A stretch of DNA of 64,000 nucleotides from Gnetum montanum (lineage: Eukaryota > Streptophyta > Gnetopsida > Gnetales > Gnetaceae). The notes under the pieces were generated by a model, which searched no databases, had not been told where the DNA came from, and worked only from the letters and a program-made list of their open reading frames with translations. This document shows, piece by piece, positions 20,928 to 30,952 of the stretch; positions within the stretch are counted from its first letter, which is position 1; every line of letters begins with the position of its first letter. The DNA lies in the NCBI GenBank assembly GCA_015680685.1, contig MNCI01021439.1, forward strand, positions 112,002 through 176,001, given 5' to 3'. Position numbers and translations under genes: made by a program.

Positions 20928-21290
20928 TTATCCGTGTGAATTGCAGGCGAGGTTGTTAAAACAAGTACTATTAGAGGCAAGATATATTGATCGGGCCATG
21001 AAGAAGGAACTGTAGCACAAGGCTCGAGTTTTCACTCTTAACGCTCGGCCCAGCATATCGTCGCCAAAGAACATCAGACTCAGCGCATCTGACTGGTTAT
21101 GCAAAGAACCGGCCAAATGAATCTGTGAAGCTAGAGCCTGATAGTGATGATGAGCGGAGATCCACAAAGCCATAGTTGATGAGAACACCTTTGGGGCTCC
21201 GGACGACAAAACTAACCTCTCAGAGGTACCACCGCTGGAATAGGTGCGGTGACGGTATCTTCGAGGGGTCAGTAGTATGCCCTTCGGCAC
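20928..21290 (-). CDS. Small downstream frame of AB, conserved in C
   Basis: A 120-codon frame sits between the hairpin repeats and the polypurine tract, the slot where some plant Ty3 elements carry an extra gene. Element C (61894-62319) has a related frame. Both contain YSGGTS, then LASQIHLAGSL, then NQxDALxLMxFG followed by DDMLG or EDMLG. Similarity fades toward the C-terminus. I do not recognise a domain, transmembrane segment or signal peptide. The frame may be spliced to the conserved acceptor near 20900. Confidence 0.45.
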   Translation of the reverse strand: MPKGILLTPRRYRHRTYSSGGTSERLVLSSGAPKVFSSTMALWISAHHHYQALASQIHLAGSLHNQSDALSLMFFGDDMLGRALRVKTRALCYSSFFMARSIYLASNSTCFNNLACNSHG

Positions 21291-21420
21291 ATCCGAGGAA
21301 TCAGTAGGATGTCAGTGAGTTAGTGATGCTAGGACTGTCCTAGCGTCCCATCCCATGTGTCTTACAGCTGCACATAGATAATCACGCTCGCTTGAGTTGC
21401 ATGAGAGCAGTTTGTGAGCC

Positions 21421-21905
21421 CCAGTTTTAAGTCCTGGGAGATTGTCATTGCTGATTTTAAGTCTCAGTAGATCATGGTCCCAGTTTAAAGTCTGGGTGGA
21501 CTGAGAAATGCTAGTTTTATGTTGTAGCGGACGATGGCAGGGCTAATTTATGGTCTTAGTAGACCATGCTGTGGATGTCAGTTTCATGTCATGACCCAAG
21601 GACAGATCTGTGCTGGTTTTACGTCTCAGCAGATGGTTACTTACCTTTTCCAGTTTTATGTCATGACGGACGGCCGGTGCCAGTTTAGCGTCATGGTGGA
21701 TGCGTGCAAAAGATCCCAATTTTTCGTCTTGGAGGACCTGTACAACATTGCTAGTTTTACGTCATAGCGGATGGTTACAACTTGCTAGTTTTGCATCGTG
21801 GTGGACGGACAGTACCAGTTTAGCATCATGGCGGACGCGTGAAGGGAGTGCTAGTTTTACGTCGTAGCGGATGGTTGTTGCCAGTTTAGCGTCATAGCGG
21901 ACGAT
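21421..21905 (-). repeat. Hairpin-box tandem repeat of AB, about 15 units
   Basis: Units of 25-45 bp are listed here in plus orientation: a box like CTAGTTTTA, then a 4-nt stem arm, a 6-nt loop and the complementary arm. Stems seen include AGTC/GACT (21490s), GGTC/GACC (21550s), TGTC/GACA with a longer loop (21590s) and CGTC/GACG (21890s). Several others keep pairing through G-T wobble, for example CGTC/GATG. About four units have one mismatch. The block begins about 35 bases downstream of the integrase stop on the element strand. Role unknown. Confidence 0.85.
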
Positions 21906-21940
21906 GATGGCCATACCTGATATTCACACTGGAGATGCAA

Positions 21941-23074
21941 CTATATGTAGTACTACTTCAGATATATATGATTGATAGGGTTTGGTAACTCATTGCCATC
22001 GACATCTGCTAACTTGAATGCTCCATTGCTATACGCATCAGTCACCAAGAAAGGGCCCTCCCAATTTGCAGAGAATTTGCCTACTAGTTTGCGAATGGCC
22101 TTGAGAACTAAATCTCCTTTCTTGATCGGACGCTACTAAAGATTGTGATGATGCTTTTGCCTCTGCCTGTCTTGATACTTTTCGATTGTATCAAGCATTT
22201 GTATTCACTTCTCTTCTACTAAATCCAAATCCATGATCCAGGACTCGGTGTGTTGAGCCTCATTTATAATCGTGGAGAGGACCATTCTCAGAGAAGGAAT
22301 TTGCAACTCAAGGGGCAGCACTGCTTTAGATCCGTAGACTAGGCTGTAGGGTGTACTCTCTTTAGCCGTCCTACATGTAGTACGATACGCCCATAGGACA
22401 TAGAGAATTTTTTCGTTCCACCGTCTCTTGTTGCTATCGAGCATTTTCTTGAGCAAATTGATGATGACCTTGTTTGTTGCTTCAACTTGACCATTTGCTT
22501 GCGGGTAGTAGGGTGAGGAAAAAGGTTATTTAATACCAAGGCTATCACAGAAGGATTTGGTTTCTGTACTACTAAACTGCAGCCCATTGTCGGTCACGAT
22601 ATTCATTGGGAGACCAAATCTGGTTACAATGTTATCTAAGATGAAATGGAAAATTTGTTGAGACGTGATCTTCCTTAAAGGAATAGCTTCTACCCACTTC
22701 GTAAAGTACTCAGTAGTCATAATTATAAAGCTATGACCTATGGAAGATTTCAGCGTGATGGGACCTATAATGTCTAGTCCCCACAGCCATGTGATTTGAG
22801 TCGTATGTAACTCTATAGGTGACACGTGTATAAGATTTGCGTAACGTTGACACGTGTCATAAGTTTTAACCGTCATCAAGCAATCTTTTTCCATGCATGG
22901 CCAGTAGTACCCTAAGCGGCGAATTTTTGAAGCCATAGCCCGTGGTGCTACGTGTCCTCCGCATAATCCCTCGTGAACCTCGCCAACAATATGCTGTGCT
23001 TGGTCTTTGTTGATGCAAGTAAGAAACACTCCATCAAAAGAGCGTCTACAAAGAGTATTGTCTCCTATGATTAC
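21941..23074 (-). pseudogene. AB integrase
   Basis: The zinc region shows VHEGLCGGH, then RRLGYYWPCM and TYDTCQRYAN, where one zinc-binding Cys has become Tyr (element C keeps TCDTCQ). The catalytic core has LDIIGP with the first Asp and VTDNGLQF with the second. The Glu region continues in another frame after a shift near 22530. The C-terminal part (22205-22456) has NKRRWNEKILYVLWAYRTTC and TPYSLVYGSKAVLPLE. Integrase inserts the cDNA copy into the genome. Several stops, including TAG for CAG near the end, inactivate it. Confidence 0.9.
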
Positions 23075-23077
23075 GTA

Positions 23078-23821
23078 CTACCTAGCTCGCTTGCGGATTG
23101 CATCTTTCTGCATGGGTGTCAATTCGTGCGGTAGCTCTCCTTGCAAGAGGTAAGTTTTAATGTTATCATACCATTCTGGTGTGCTTTCTTCGAGAAGAGA
23201 AGATATTTGTGCCACCTGAACAATAGGACCTGTACAATCTGTTATTAAAGAAGGACAAGTGTCGAATAGATGCGATGGCACGTTTAAGGCCAGCGTAGCC
23301 AGTGCATCGGCCAGTGTGTTATCATTTCGTGGCACGTGTTGGGCATCGATGGTCACGAACTACTTCAGAAGATCTTTAGCCATATCGCAATACGGCTATA
23401 AATGTACGACTTTGCAGGCATAGACTCCTGTGATATGATTGATGACGAGCATCAAATCACCCCTAATTGCCAAGTGTCGAACACCGAGTTCGCTGGTAGC
23501 TAGTAATCTTCTAAGGAGCCCCTCGTACTCTGCCACATTGTTCGTACAGGGGAAGTCCAAGCGATAACCGTGAAGATGTACATCCTCAGGTGATAGCGTA
23601 ATAACGGTGGCAGCACTGCCTCCTCTAGCGATTGAAGCTCCGTCGAAATACAATGTCGCTTCAGGGCCTGTTAAGACAGGGCTTACACTATGTACATATT
23701 CGTTTGGAAATTTAGGCTCTATGGTTACCTGACTATCAATAGGAGATGTTACTAATTGGTCGGCTTCGTAGAAGACTGGCCAATGTAATGCAGATCGAAT
23801 TCTTCCGTGATAGCCTTCCAA
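23078..23821 (-). pseudogene. AB second RNase H (archaeal type) and linker
   Basis: At 23396-23700 the translation shows YFDGASIARGGS, then TNNVAEYEGLLRRL and IRGDLMLVINHITGVY. The Asp, Glu and Asp of the second (archaeal-type) RNase H domain typical of Tat elements are visible in it. It continues after a break with PRNDNTLADALATLA (23280-23350), the usual end of this domain, and a linker to integrase. Frames are broken near 23390 and 23075. Confidence 0.85.
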
Positions 23822-24006
23822 CGAGCTATTTTGCTACTTTCGTATAAGTTATGCGTAATGGCCCTAAGGATGTTATGTTTACAGATGATGTTAACTTGAC
23901 TACAGAAAAGATAATGTCTACACTTCTTGAGCGTAAATACTAATGCTAAGCAGTTACGCTCTACTTTGTTACACCTTGTTTCATACGCACATAGAGCGTG
24001 ACTCAA
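23752..24006 (-). pseudogene. AB first RNase H
   Basis: The residues ETRCNKVERNCLALVFTLKK, then CRHYLF, HNILRAITHN and KIARWKAITEEFDLHYI follow the Ty3-type RNase H and tether (family pattern ETRYxxxExxxLAL...LRHYL...KIARW). The stretch before it is shifted. Confidence 0.85.
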
Positions 24007-24199
24007 GTAGTAGATGGGTACTTCCGACCCATCACCCCTCCTTTGACAGAGTAAGGCTGCTAAGGCTATGTCTGAAGTTGCGAGATAGATATAGAATGGC
24101 TAATCCCTTTGCGGTGGGAAAAATGTTGGCAAGCATTGAAGCTCCTACTTCAAGCTATCGAACGCACGCTGACAATCGTTCGTCCATTCGAAATTAACC

Positions 24200-25071
24200 C
24201 CCTTTTTAAGCAAATGTTGCATAGGGTGTAACTTGTCGGTTAATCTCGAGATGAACCGCCTGATAAACTGTAACCTCCCCTATAATCCTCATAATTTCTT
24301 AAGACTTGTAGGGGGTGCCAATTCAACAATGGCTTTGACTTTGTTAGGGTCTACGCGTATGACAGCTTCCGATACCACAAAACCCAGCGTGCGTCTGGTT
24401 TTGACTCCGAACACACACTTTTTTGGGTTAAGTCGGAGGTCATATTTAGAGCATCTTTTGAGGACTAACTCCAAATCCTCTGAATGATCTTCGGACTTTA
24501 AAGACTTAACAGCTATATCGTCAACATAGTCATTCAGCCTTCCTAAGAGGTAATCGCTAAAGATGTATGTCATAGCTCGTTGATATGTTGCTTCGACATT
24601 TTTTAAGCCAAAAGGCATCATGGTGTAGCAAAAGGTCCCCCAAGGTGTCATAAATGTCATTGTTAACTGGTGCTCTGGGTTAATGCGTATTTGATTGTAG
24701 CCTGAGAAGCCGTCCATGAAGGACAAAAGCGCATGCCTAGCGGTTGTATCCACCAATTGGTTGATACTCGGCAATGGGAAGTTATCCTTGATTGTAGCTT
24801 TGTTTAAGTCCCGGAAGTCTATACAAATGTGTATTCCTCCGATCTTTTTGGGAACTACTACAATATTGGATACCTAGTCCGAGTAATCAACCGCGCGAAT
24901 AAAACCTGCCTGGTACAGCTTAGTGATTTCATCATGTACTGCTAGCGCGACTTCTGGCTTGATCTTTTGTGCTTTTTGTCTAACGGCTTTGATATGAGGA
25001 TCTAGGATTATGTTGTGTTGAATTAATCTTGGGTCTAGTCTTGGCATATCCTCGTATGACCATGTAAACAC
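24200..25071 (-). pseudogene. AB reverse transcriptase
   Basis: Blocks in order are ITKLYQAGFIRAVDYSD, a stop, then VPKKIGGIHICIDFRDLNKA, FPLPSINQLVD, LSFMDGFSGYNQIRINPEHQ, TFCYTMMPFGLKN, then NDYVDDIAVKS holding the YVDD catalytic pair, and LRLNPKKCVFGV with LGFVVSEAVIRVDPNKV. The central frame 24774-24289 is open for 161 codons. Stops after DYSD and near the thumb break it. The block pattern is closest to Tat elements. Confidence 0.9.
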
Positions 25072-25092
25072 TATGATGTTACTCTGGAGGAC

Positions 25093-25413
25093 CTATTTTA
25101 TGTCATCATGTGTCTTTTGGTCTAATAGAGAACTAACCTTGAGAGTTTTAGTCTCACCCCTATGCGTAACCACAGAGGCCTCGTTAAGTGGATCTTCAGT
25201 CACATCTCCAGCTTCCAGATCTAGCGTGCACCTCGATTGCTCTGGCCAGTCTAGAGATGTTTCTAACGTGGCTCTGATTGTGTCATTAAGGGCTAGGTTA
25301 GTTTCTATTAGTGTGTGATCAAGTTGTTTAATGATTTCACCGTGTGAGTTTGCTAAAACTAGCGGTGCAGACAAGATTTCGTCCATCTGTGAATTATCCT
25401 GCAAAAGTGTCAA
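25093..25413 (-). pseudogene. AB pol N-terminal linker
   Basis: This is a 106-codon frame just upstream of RT. In Tat elements this position follows the protease and precedes RT, with segments such as LDWPEQSRCTLDLEAG here of unclear role. No protease DSG or DTG motif is seen. Upstream of it the element strand has no further pol or gag sequence until about 28840. Confidence 0.5.
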
Positions 25414-25488
25414 ATGTGAGAGTAATTAGAGAGATACTAAGTTTGATGCGATAAGTGTTGAACAAATAATGTTTAGTTTAGTGTACAG

Positions 25489-25654
25489 GAAGTGACGTGA
25501 CATTGCTGTGTAAACGTAACTGAATTTTAAAGTTTGCGAACAGCCTGTAATTAATGAGACCTGATTACGAAGAGATAAGCTACAGTAGTTTAGGGTCGTT
25601 TCAGATTGAGAACTTAGCACCCGAGGTTTGAGGTGCTTAGGTTGGATCTAGGAA
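25489..25654 (+). promoter_or_regulatory. Possible promoter of the antisense gene
   Basis: About 240 bases separate the start of the pol linker (25413, minus) and exon 1 of the antisense gene (25655, plus). They contain TGACGTGA at 25493-25500, a bZIP-type ACGT core. No clear TATA box is seen. The assignment rests on position and one motif only. Confidence 0.3.
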
Positions 25655-28600
25655 ATGGCCCAGTTTAGTTGCTACCACGCATACAACACTTTGTTCGTGG
25701 CCCATCATGTCTCGACCTACTTCCAGAACCCACTAGGCACAGTGTACTACTCAGGTGGGTAAGCGATTTTGTTAGCTATATTGTCATTATATGTCTATTA
25801 TTTGAGTTTTGTAAAACGTAAGATGAGCCTATGTGGTATGGTACAGGTTTTTTATCCATGAAAATAGGTTGGTAGGTGATGGTGATACATTGTCATGGAC
25901 CAAAACGGCAATAAAGGCGTTTACCTCGACTAGCAACGTACGCGCTGGTGTGATGGGGCAGATCGGCTTCGACATTCATGAATACCCCACCCGTTATGCT
26001 GACACTTTCGAGAATTGCCAGAATCTCAGGTGGCTACATGACGATTGGACCTTGGATCCGCCCCTTACCGTTGCGGACGTGCAGAGGAAACTTCCTCCAT
26101 TTCCTTTGTCATTCTAACCTGGTAAAACTACTATGTATTCTATTGTTGTGTGGTGTAATTGTGAATTGTGAATATTGCGTAATAGTGTTTATGTCTGACT
26201 TGTGTCTTACATTGTTCAGTCAGGGAATCCCGGGAGATTACCCTTACAATTTTTGACCGCGAGGCAAATACCCTCCTCTTCCGCTACAGTGACATCAAGG
26301 ATGTACAACACTGGCTCTGCCACACGGCGGCCCCAGTTGCGGTGGTCACCAAGATACGAGAAGCGAGGCTAATGCATTTATTTTTAGCCATGACCCCTGA
26401 TGTCCCCACCAGTGAAATGTTAATGCTAGTCAACTCCTTCAGCGAAAGGGCAGAGCGTTTTTGCACGCACGTGCATCACGTACGTGTAATTTTTGACATT
26501 GACGCTCAGCTCTTTGAAGATCTTTTCGACATCCCCTCTAATGGCCTTCCCATAGAGGAAAAGGTGAAGAGGAGTCTCTCCTTTCAGGAGTGGCTGGAGG
26601 AGTGGGTAGGGATCAAGAAGGAGCCTAAAGGGATCCGTTGTGAAAAGATCCAGCTAGAAATCGCCAAGATAGTTTATCCCCTTTTCCGGGCCCGGGCTTT
26701 TCCCAAAACACTCTCGCAGGGGAGATTCTTTTCCATAGAGCAGACCCATATTATGCGGGAGGTTATCGAAGAAGGGACCCAGTTCAATTGGGCAAGCTAT
26801 TTTGTTGAGGGGTTACAAACTAAGATGATCAAGCTTCGCAAGAAGCTCGAGTCTCGTTTCAACATGCATTACGCCTTCTTCATAGCCTGCCTTCAATGTT
26901 TTGCTGAATTCTTGGTCATCCAAAGGAATGGGGTCTGGGTGCAGCAAGATCAAGACCAGCTATCCAAACCTTGGATTACCTACATTTTCAGCACTACGCG
27001 TGGACAGGATCCCCCGAAAGGGATTGGGGACTCTCTGTCTATAACGACCAGAGATTTGGCGGCGTCTCGAATGCAAGGCCCCAACAGCATAGGCGGGATA
27101 ATGCCTACTTACACTGGCGATGCCTCATGAGGGAAACGTTTGGCGGCAGAAGTTGTAGAACCTTTAGCTCAGCGTAAAAGGCTTCGTATAACCGAGGCCT
27201 CTACGGAGCCTGGGAGTGGCACAGGTCGAACCGTGGAAGTCAGAGTTCAGCAGAGTAAACCTCCGCCTGGTAAGCGTGGAAGAACTGTGTTGAAAGTTAT
27301 ATTACGCAATGTTTATTTAGGATATTTTGAATTGTATTAAGTGTATTATGTGATATGACCAGAGAAAGTTACGGAGCAGCTGATCCCTGAAACAGGGGTA
27401 ATGATATTAAGTCATGGGAAAGGGGCCCCAGTTCTAGAAGAAGAGGCCTCAGCTGTTAGGGTGAGCCATGCACAGATTCTTGTGCGTGAAGAGTCCCCAG
27501 CTGTTAGGACGAACGACGCACAGACTCTTGTGCGTGAAGAGAGAAAGGAGGCAGAAGATGTTGGCGAGCTCCCCACTGTTACTAGTAGAGGTAATGAGCG
27601 TGTTGGAAACTTTGAAGAGTTCTATTAATAATTAGAGTTTCTAACTTGACTACGCTATAGGAGAAGAGGATACGTCCACATCCGCCGCTGTGAGCAAAGC
27701 ATGGAGAGACTTTCCTAACAAGTTCACCTTCATGGAAGGCATCGTCAACGATATGATAGAGCGCCTCGAGCGCGTTGATCCTAAAGCTGGTACACTGTAG
27801 CTATAATAGGTTTATTTTATCATTTCAGTGGTAATGTGTCATATTGATAATGTTTGTTGTTAGGAGCTCGTCTTCGATGGGACCCAACGGAGCCCATTGA
27901 TTTGGACACAGTGGAGCCTCCATCTGATGGGGTAGTCATGCCACGCCACATTTATGAAGAGATGCATAAATGTGCGTTATGCTCGACTTGCTCCTTATGG
28001 GAGAGTAAGGGTGTAAATGAAAACCTCTGGAAAAGGTGCAGAGGTTAGAGAAGAAGAATGAGTCTCTGACCAAAGAGGTCGGGGACCTAAAGTCGCGATG
28101 CGAGTTCCTACAGGCGCAGGAAACAGGTGACGAGGACTAGCGCACCGCTGTTATTGACTACTCCCATTATTGGACCGCCATCAAGAAAAGCGTGCAAACC
28201 AGTTGGGTGTTGGTGGAGCAGCAAATGCAAATAAAGCTGTTAGCTCAGAAAAGCCAAGACTAGAGGGATTACTGCACAAGTGTGCAAGAATGGGGGTAGA
28301 AGGAAAAGAACCACAAACATTTGTATAAGCGAGAAAGTATCGCTTATCGTCAACATTATCATGATTTTGCCGTTGAAGCCCAATCCTTGCGAGTCTTCCT
28401 AGACGTCACTGGGGCATCCGAAGCCTTCAAGAAGTTTCAAGAGTAGGTGACTGTAAGTGCATCCCCGGAAAGGGAGGTGACTCTCCCCAGGGGCCAGACT
28501 ACCGTCCCTACTTTCTTCCCTGACCCGCCTCGCTGGACTAACATGGAGAAAGGGAAGGTGAAGGCTGGAGCTACTCTAGGAGATGAAGTGTGGTCTGACC

Positions 28601-28832
28601 TGACTGAGGATGAAATCATGGAGCACCTATGGGCCAGCTTGGAAAGGCTTCCCTTTGCTGCGGAAGCAGGGCCATTGCAAGTAAGCTTACTCATGACTAA
28701 GTCTAAATTTTCTGATTGTGTTGTCAAGTTTTTTCTTACTAATATGTTCTTTGTATCTAGGTGCCAGAAGAGGATAGAGAAGGCGAGACAGCTGAGGAGC
28801 AAGTACAAGAAGAGGGGCGTAATGATGGGTGA
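25655..28832 (+). pseudogene. Seven-exon gene antisense inside AB
   Basis: Proposed exons are 25655-25758, 25847-26107, 26224-27269, 27363-27590, 27661-27789, 27864-28680 and 28761-28832. Introns begin GTAAGC, GTCATT (weak), GTAAGC, GTAATG, GTACAC and GTAAGC and end in AG. Phases are 2, 2, 1, 1, 1 and 0, and each join keeps the reading frame. The product would be about 885 residues: a globular N-terminal part (VHHVRVIFDIDAQLFEDLF, then THIMREVIEEGTQFNWASYF), a basic patch (QRKRLRITEA), a two-copy repeat (HAQILVREES and DAQTLVREER), a coiled coil (VQRLEKKNESLTKEVGDLK) and an acidic end (EEDREGETAEEQVQEE). TGA at 27128, a shift near 28037 and TAG codons near 28138, 28261 and 28444 disable it. 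I do not recognise the family. The N-terminal part loosely recalls plant-mobile or transposon-associated domains. Confidence 0.75.
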
Positions 28833-28839
28833 AATCCTG

Positions 28840-29115
28840 ACCCCCTGGATGGATCATCTCAAAATTCCGCTTCACCTCGATTTTGGCTCGGCTAAGGGCA
28901 AGCTTCGCCTAGATCTTGACGCAGATGAAGTTGTATTCCTCAAGGGTCACGACAGTGAATACTGGGTCTTTGCCCTGCAGTCTCAATGACCGACGCGATG
29001 GTACCTAAGGTCCTGCTACACCAGAAGCTGGTTTGGTGATAGTGACAGGGTTCACAGATGTGGCACCCAAATTAGCAGCGACCATGGCAATTGTGGTTGT
29101 GTAAAATGAATCCAT
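28840..29115 (-). pseudogene. Remnant leader frame of AB, possible gag start
   Basis: On the element strand an ATG at 29115 opens a frame reading MDSFYTTTIAMVAANLG, then a stop, then RRSLRLQGKDPVF and VVTLEEYNFICVKI, then another stop. The RRSxRLQ motif occurs in plant Ty3 polyproteins. It could be the only surviving piece of gag, or an unrelated leader frame. It ends where the antisense gene's last exon begins. Confidence 0.35.
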
Positions 29116-29352
29116 TGATCAAGTAGATTAATCGACAATAAACGACTGGATCGAAAAGAAAAAATGATGGACAAAGAAGATCGCGGTTAGGCTTTCTACC
29201 CTGTAGGATCCCAAAGGAATCGTTAAAGTAACCGATCTACACCACACAAGTTTTCGTAAACTTCCCTAGAGGTATTATGTTTACGTTTCGGAGACATGGT
29301 TACATATCGCTTACAAGGCTACCCATAAAAATATGAATCGAAGCCAAGGCCC

Positions 29353-29372
29353 TCCTTCTAGCGCCAGAAAAC
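29353..29372 (-). other. Primer-binding site of AB
   Basis: On the minus strand GTTTTCTGGCGCTAGAAGGA follows the end of the 5' LTR at once. Element J has nearly the same site after its 5' LTR. The position is diagnostic. The tRNA was not assigned. Confidence 0.8.
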
Positions 29373-30146
29373 TGTAACGACAAAAAATATCAGCAGCTGG
29401 AATACCAAACAAAATCCGTGTATACAGTCTTAACCACAGATCCGTGCGAGGGCTATGCTGGAGAAAACGAATCTGCAGTGCCCTGAACTGTCTTGTCGAT
29501 CAAACAGGGACTTACTAAATCAGTAAACCGATGGAGATTATGAATATTTTCGTAGCATGATTTGATTCGATGAGTCGCGAAATGAGAAAAAAAAACAATG
29601 TAGATGAATTGTAATAATGATAACATTAACACGGTAAAGGGAATCAAACATGAGAGAAATGCGTGATTTCAAGATCTATGCTTTGACCCAAAAAATGAAT
29701 ATTTCGTATACCACGTTACACTGGGGAGACCCCGATTGCCTTGTGTGAAGCAAATACAAAATAACAAGAAAACTGTCTAAACAAAAGTACAGAATGGAGT
29801 CCGATCTACCTCATAGGCCAGAGATGGGATGCAAGGAAGGTCAAGTTCTAACGGCTATTGTTCAACTGCTTCTGATCAATAGAACTCACAAGCCACACTA
29901 GATGATCTCTTGATCTCTGATCTGCTCCTTTTGCCTTGGGTAGGCTCTGCTCGGAATTGCCAACGATCAGCAATGGAGAAAGTTGTGTCTTCGCCAAAGG
30001 ATTGACCGTTCCTACTGCCAATGCTTAAGAAAAATGTCTCTTGTCTCTGTTAAAAGATAGTGCTGCCAAAAGATTGCCAAAAATGCTGCTCTCTGTCTCT
30101 GTCTCTCTCTGTGTCTCTGTCTTCTCTGTTCTTCTTCGCCAACTGG

Positions 30147-30158
30147 GATATTTATAAG
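30147..30158 (-). promoter_or_regulatory. TATA box of AB 5' LTR
   Basis: CTTATAAATATC on the minus strand. The equivalent box is kept in the 3' LTR (19461-19472) and in element C (60435-60444, CTATAAATAC). Confidence 0.65.
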
Positions 30159-30255
30159 TTTAACAATATGTGGAGAAGGCATGGCTGTGATGACACGTGT
30201 TTCAAACTTTTCAGAAGATCATTGACCTAACCATCCTTGTGTTGAAATTCGTGAC

Positions 30256-30289
30256 TACGCACAATACGCGCATCTGCGTATTGTGCGTA
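30256..30289. promoter_or_regulatory. 14-bp inverted repeat upstream of LTR TATA box
   Basis: Arms TACGCACAATACGC and GCGTATTGTGCGTA surround the 6-nt loop GCATCT. The 3' LTR has a 10-bp version (19574-19599). Element C has a 13-bp version with one mismatch and a different loop, TTATTT (60544-60575). It lies about 100 bases upstream of the TATA box on the element strand. It could be a protein-binding palindrome or an RNA hairpin if read through. Confidence 0.75.
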
Positions 30290-30952
30290 TGAGTAACAAA
30301 TGTGGATCGGGCATTGTCTTCGTTGATTTTGGGCTACATTACACTCGTACGCATTGCGTCACGTGTAAGAGCGTAATAAAGCACAAAAGTAATGGACTCA
30401 AGTTGCTTTACGCTCGTTCACGCTACCAAGCGTAGTGAAGCGTAAACAATGATTAGCTTGACAATGAATTACGCTGACGTACACTACGTTGCGTAAAGAG
30501 CGTAAGGCAATCAATCTGCAAGAAAGAGAAAAGAGTTGACCTGTTGTGCTTCCTTTGGATTCTCTGTGACGCTTTCGAAGCTCATTACGCTGCCTTACAT
30601 AACAGAGTGTAAATCTGCCCTTGGACAAAAGACTTAGCAGAATACACGAGAGATCGCATATTACGCTGCTTAGGCCTTAGGCTTCGTCAAATCTGCTGAA
30701 GTAAACCACCTTCTAATGTCAGACTATGTTACGCTAAGCGTCATTACGCTATGTTGCGTACTATAGCGTAAATACGGAAAACATAGTAAGATAGGAAATC
30801 TGCAAAAGGAAACCGAAGTCTTGATGCCGCAGACCTCTTTGCCTTGCCTTGCCTTGCCTTTTTCTCCTTTCTGTAATTCTGTCATGTACTTTTGTCTAAA
30901 TCGTGAATCTTCGCCTGAGGCCGACTCACAATTTTCATGGTGTTTCAAGTTG

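Larger units (their letters stand above)
18689..30947 (-). mobile_element. Complete Tat-lineage LTR retrotransposon AB
   Basis: Two ~1575-bp LTRs (18689-20262 and 29373-30947) in the same orientation bound a 9.1-kb interior. The 5-bp duplication AGTTG flanks it at 18684-18688 and 30948-30952. Read on the minus strand the order is 5' LTR, primer site, short leader frame, an antisense multi-exon gene, RT, two RNase H domains, integrase, hairpin repeats, a small frame, polypurine tract and 3' LTR. Dual RNase H is a hallmark of the Tat lineage. gag and protease are missing from their usual place. The LTRs differ by about 18 bases in their first ~150, by eye, so the insertion is old. Target: gag of copia element G. 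Confidence 0.95.
29373..30947 (-). repeat. 5' LTR of AB
   Basis: Same ends and layout as the 3' LTR. It would drive transcription leftward. It has a TATA box at 30147-30158, a perfect 14-bp inverted repeat at 30256-30289 and TTACGC/GCGTAA words from about 30340 to 30780. A CT-rich stretch lies at 30090-30135. Transitions account for most differences from the other copy. Confidence 0.95.

Noticed and set aside
21421-21905. Possible CRISPR-like array
   Set aside because: Units vary in length and sequence, spacers are not unique segments of constant size, and the context is a plant retrotransposon.
24233-25318. Plus-strand frames over AB pol
   Set aside because: Antisense shadows of RT, whose motifs are clear on the minus strand.
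28437-28875. Minus-strand frames taken as AB gag
   Set aside because: They are the complement of exons 6-7 of the antisense gene. The plus strand has splice sites and coherent joins, while the minus frames have no gag motif.
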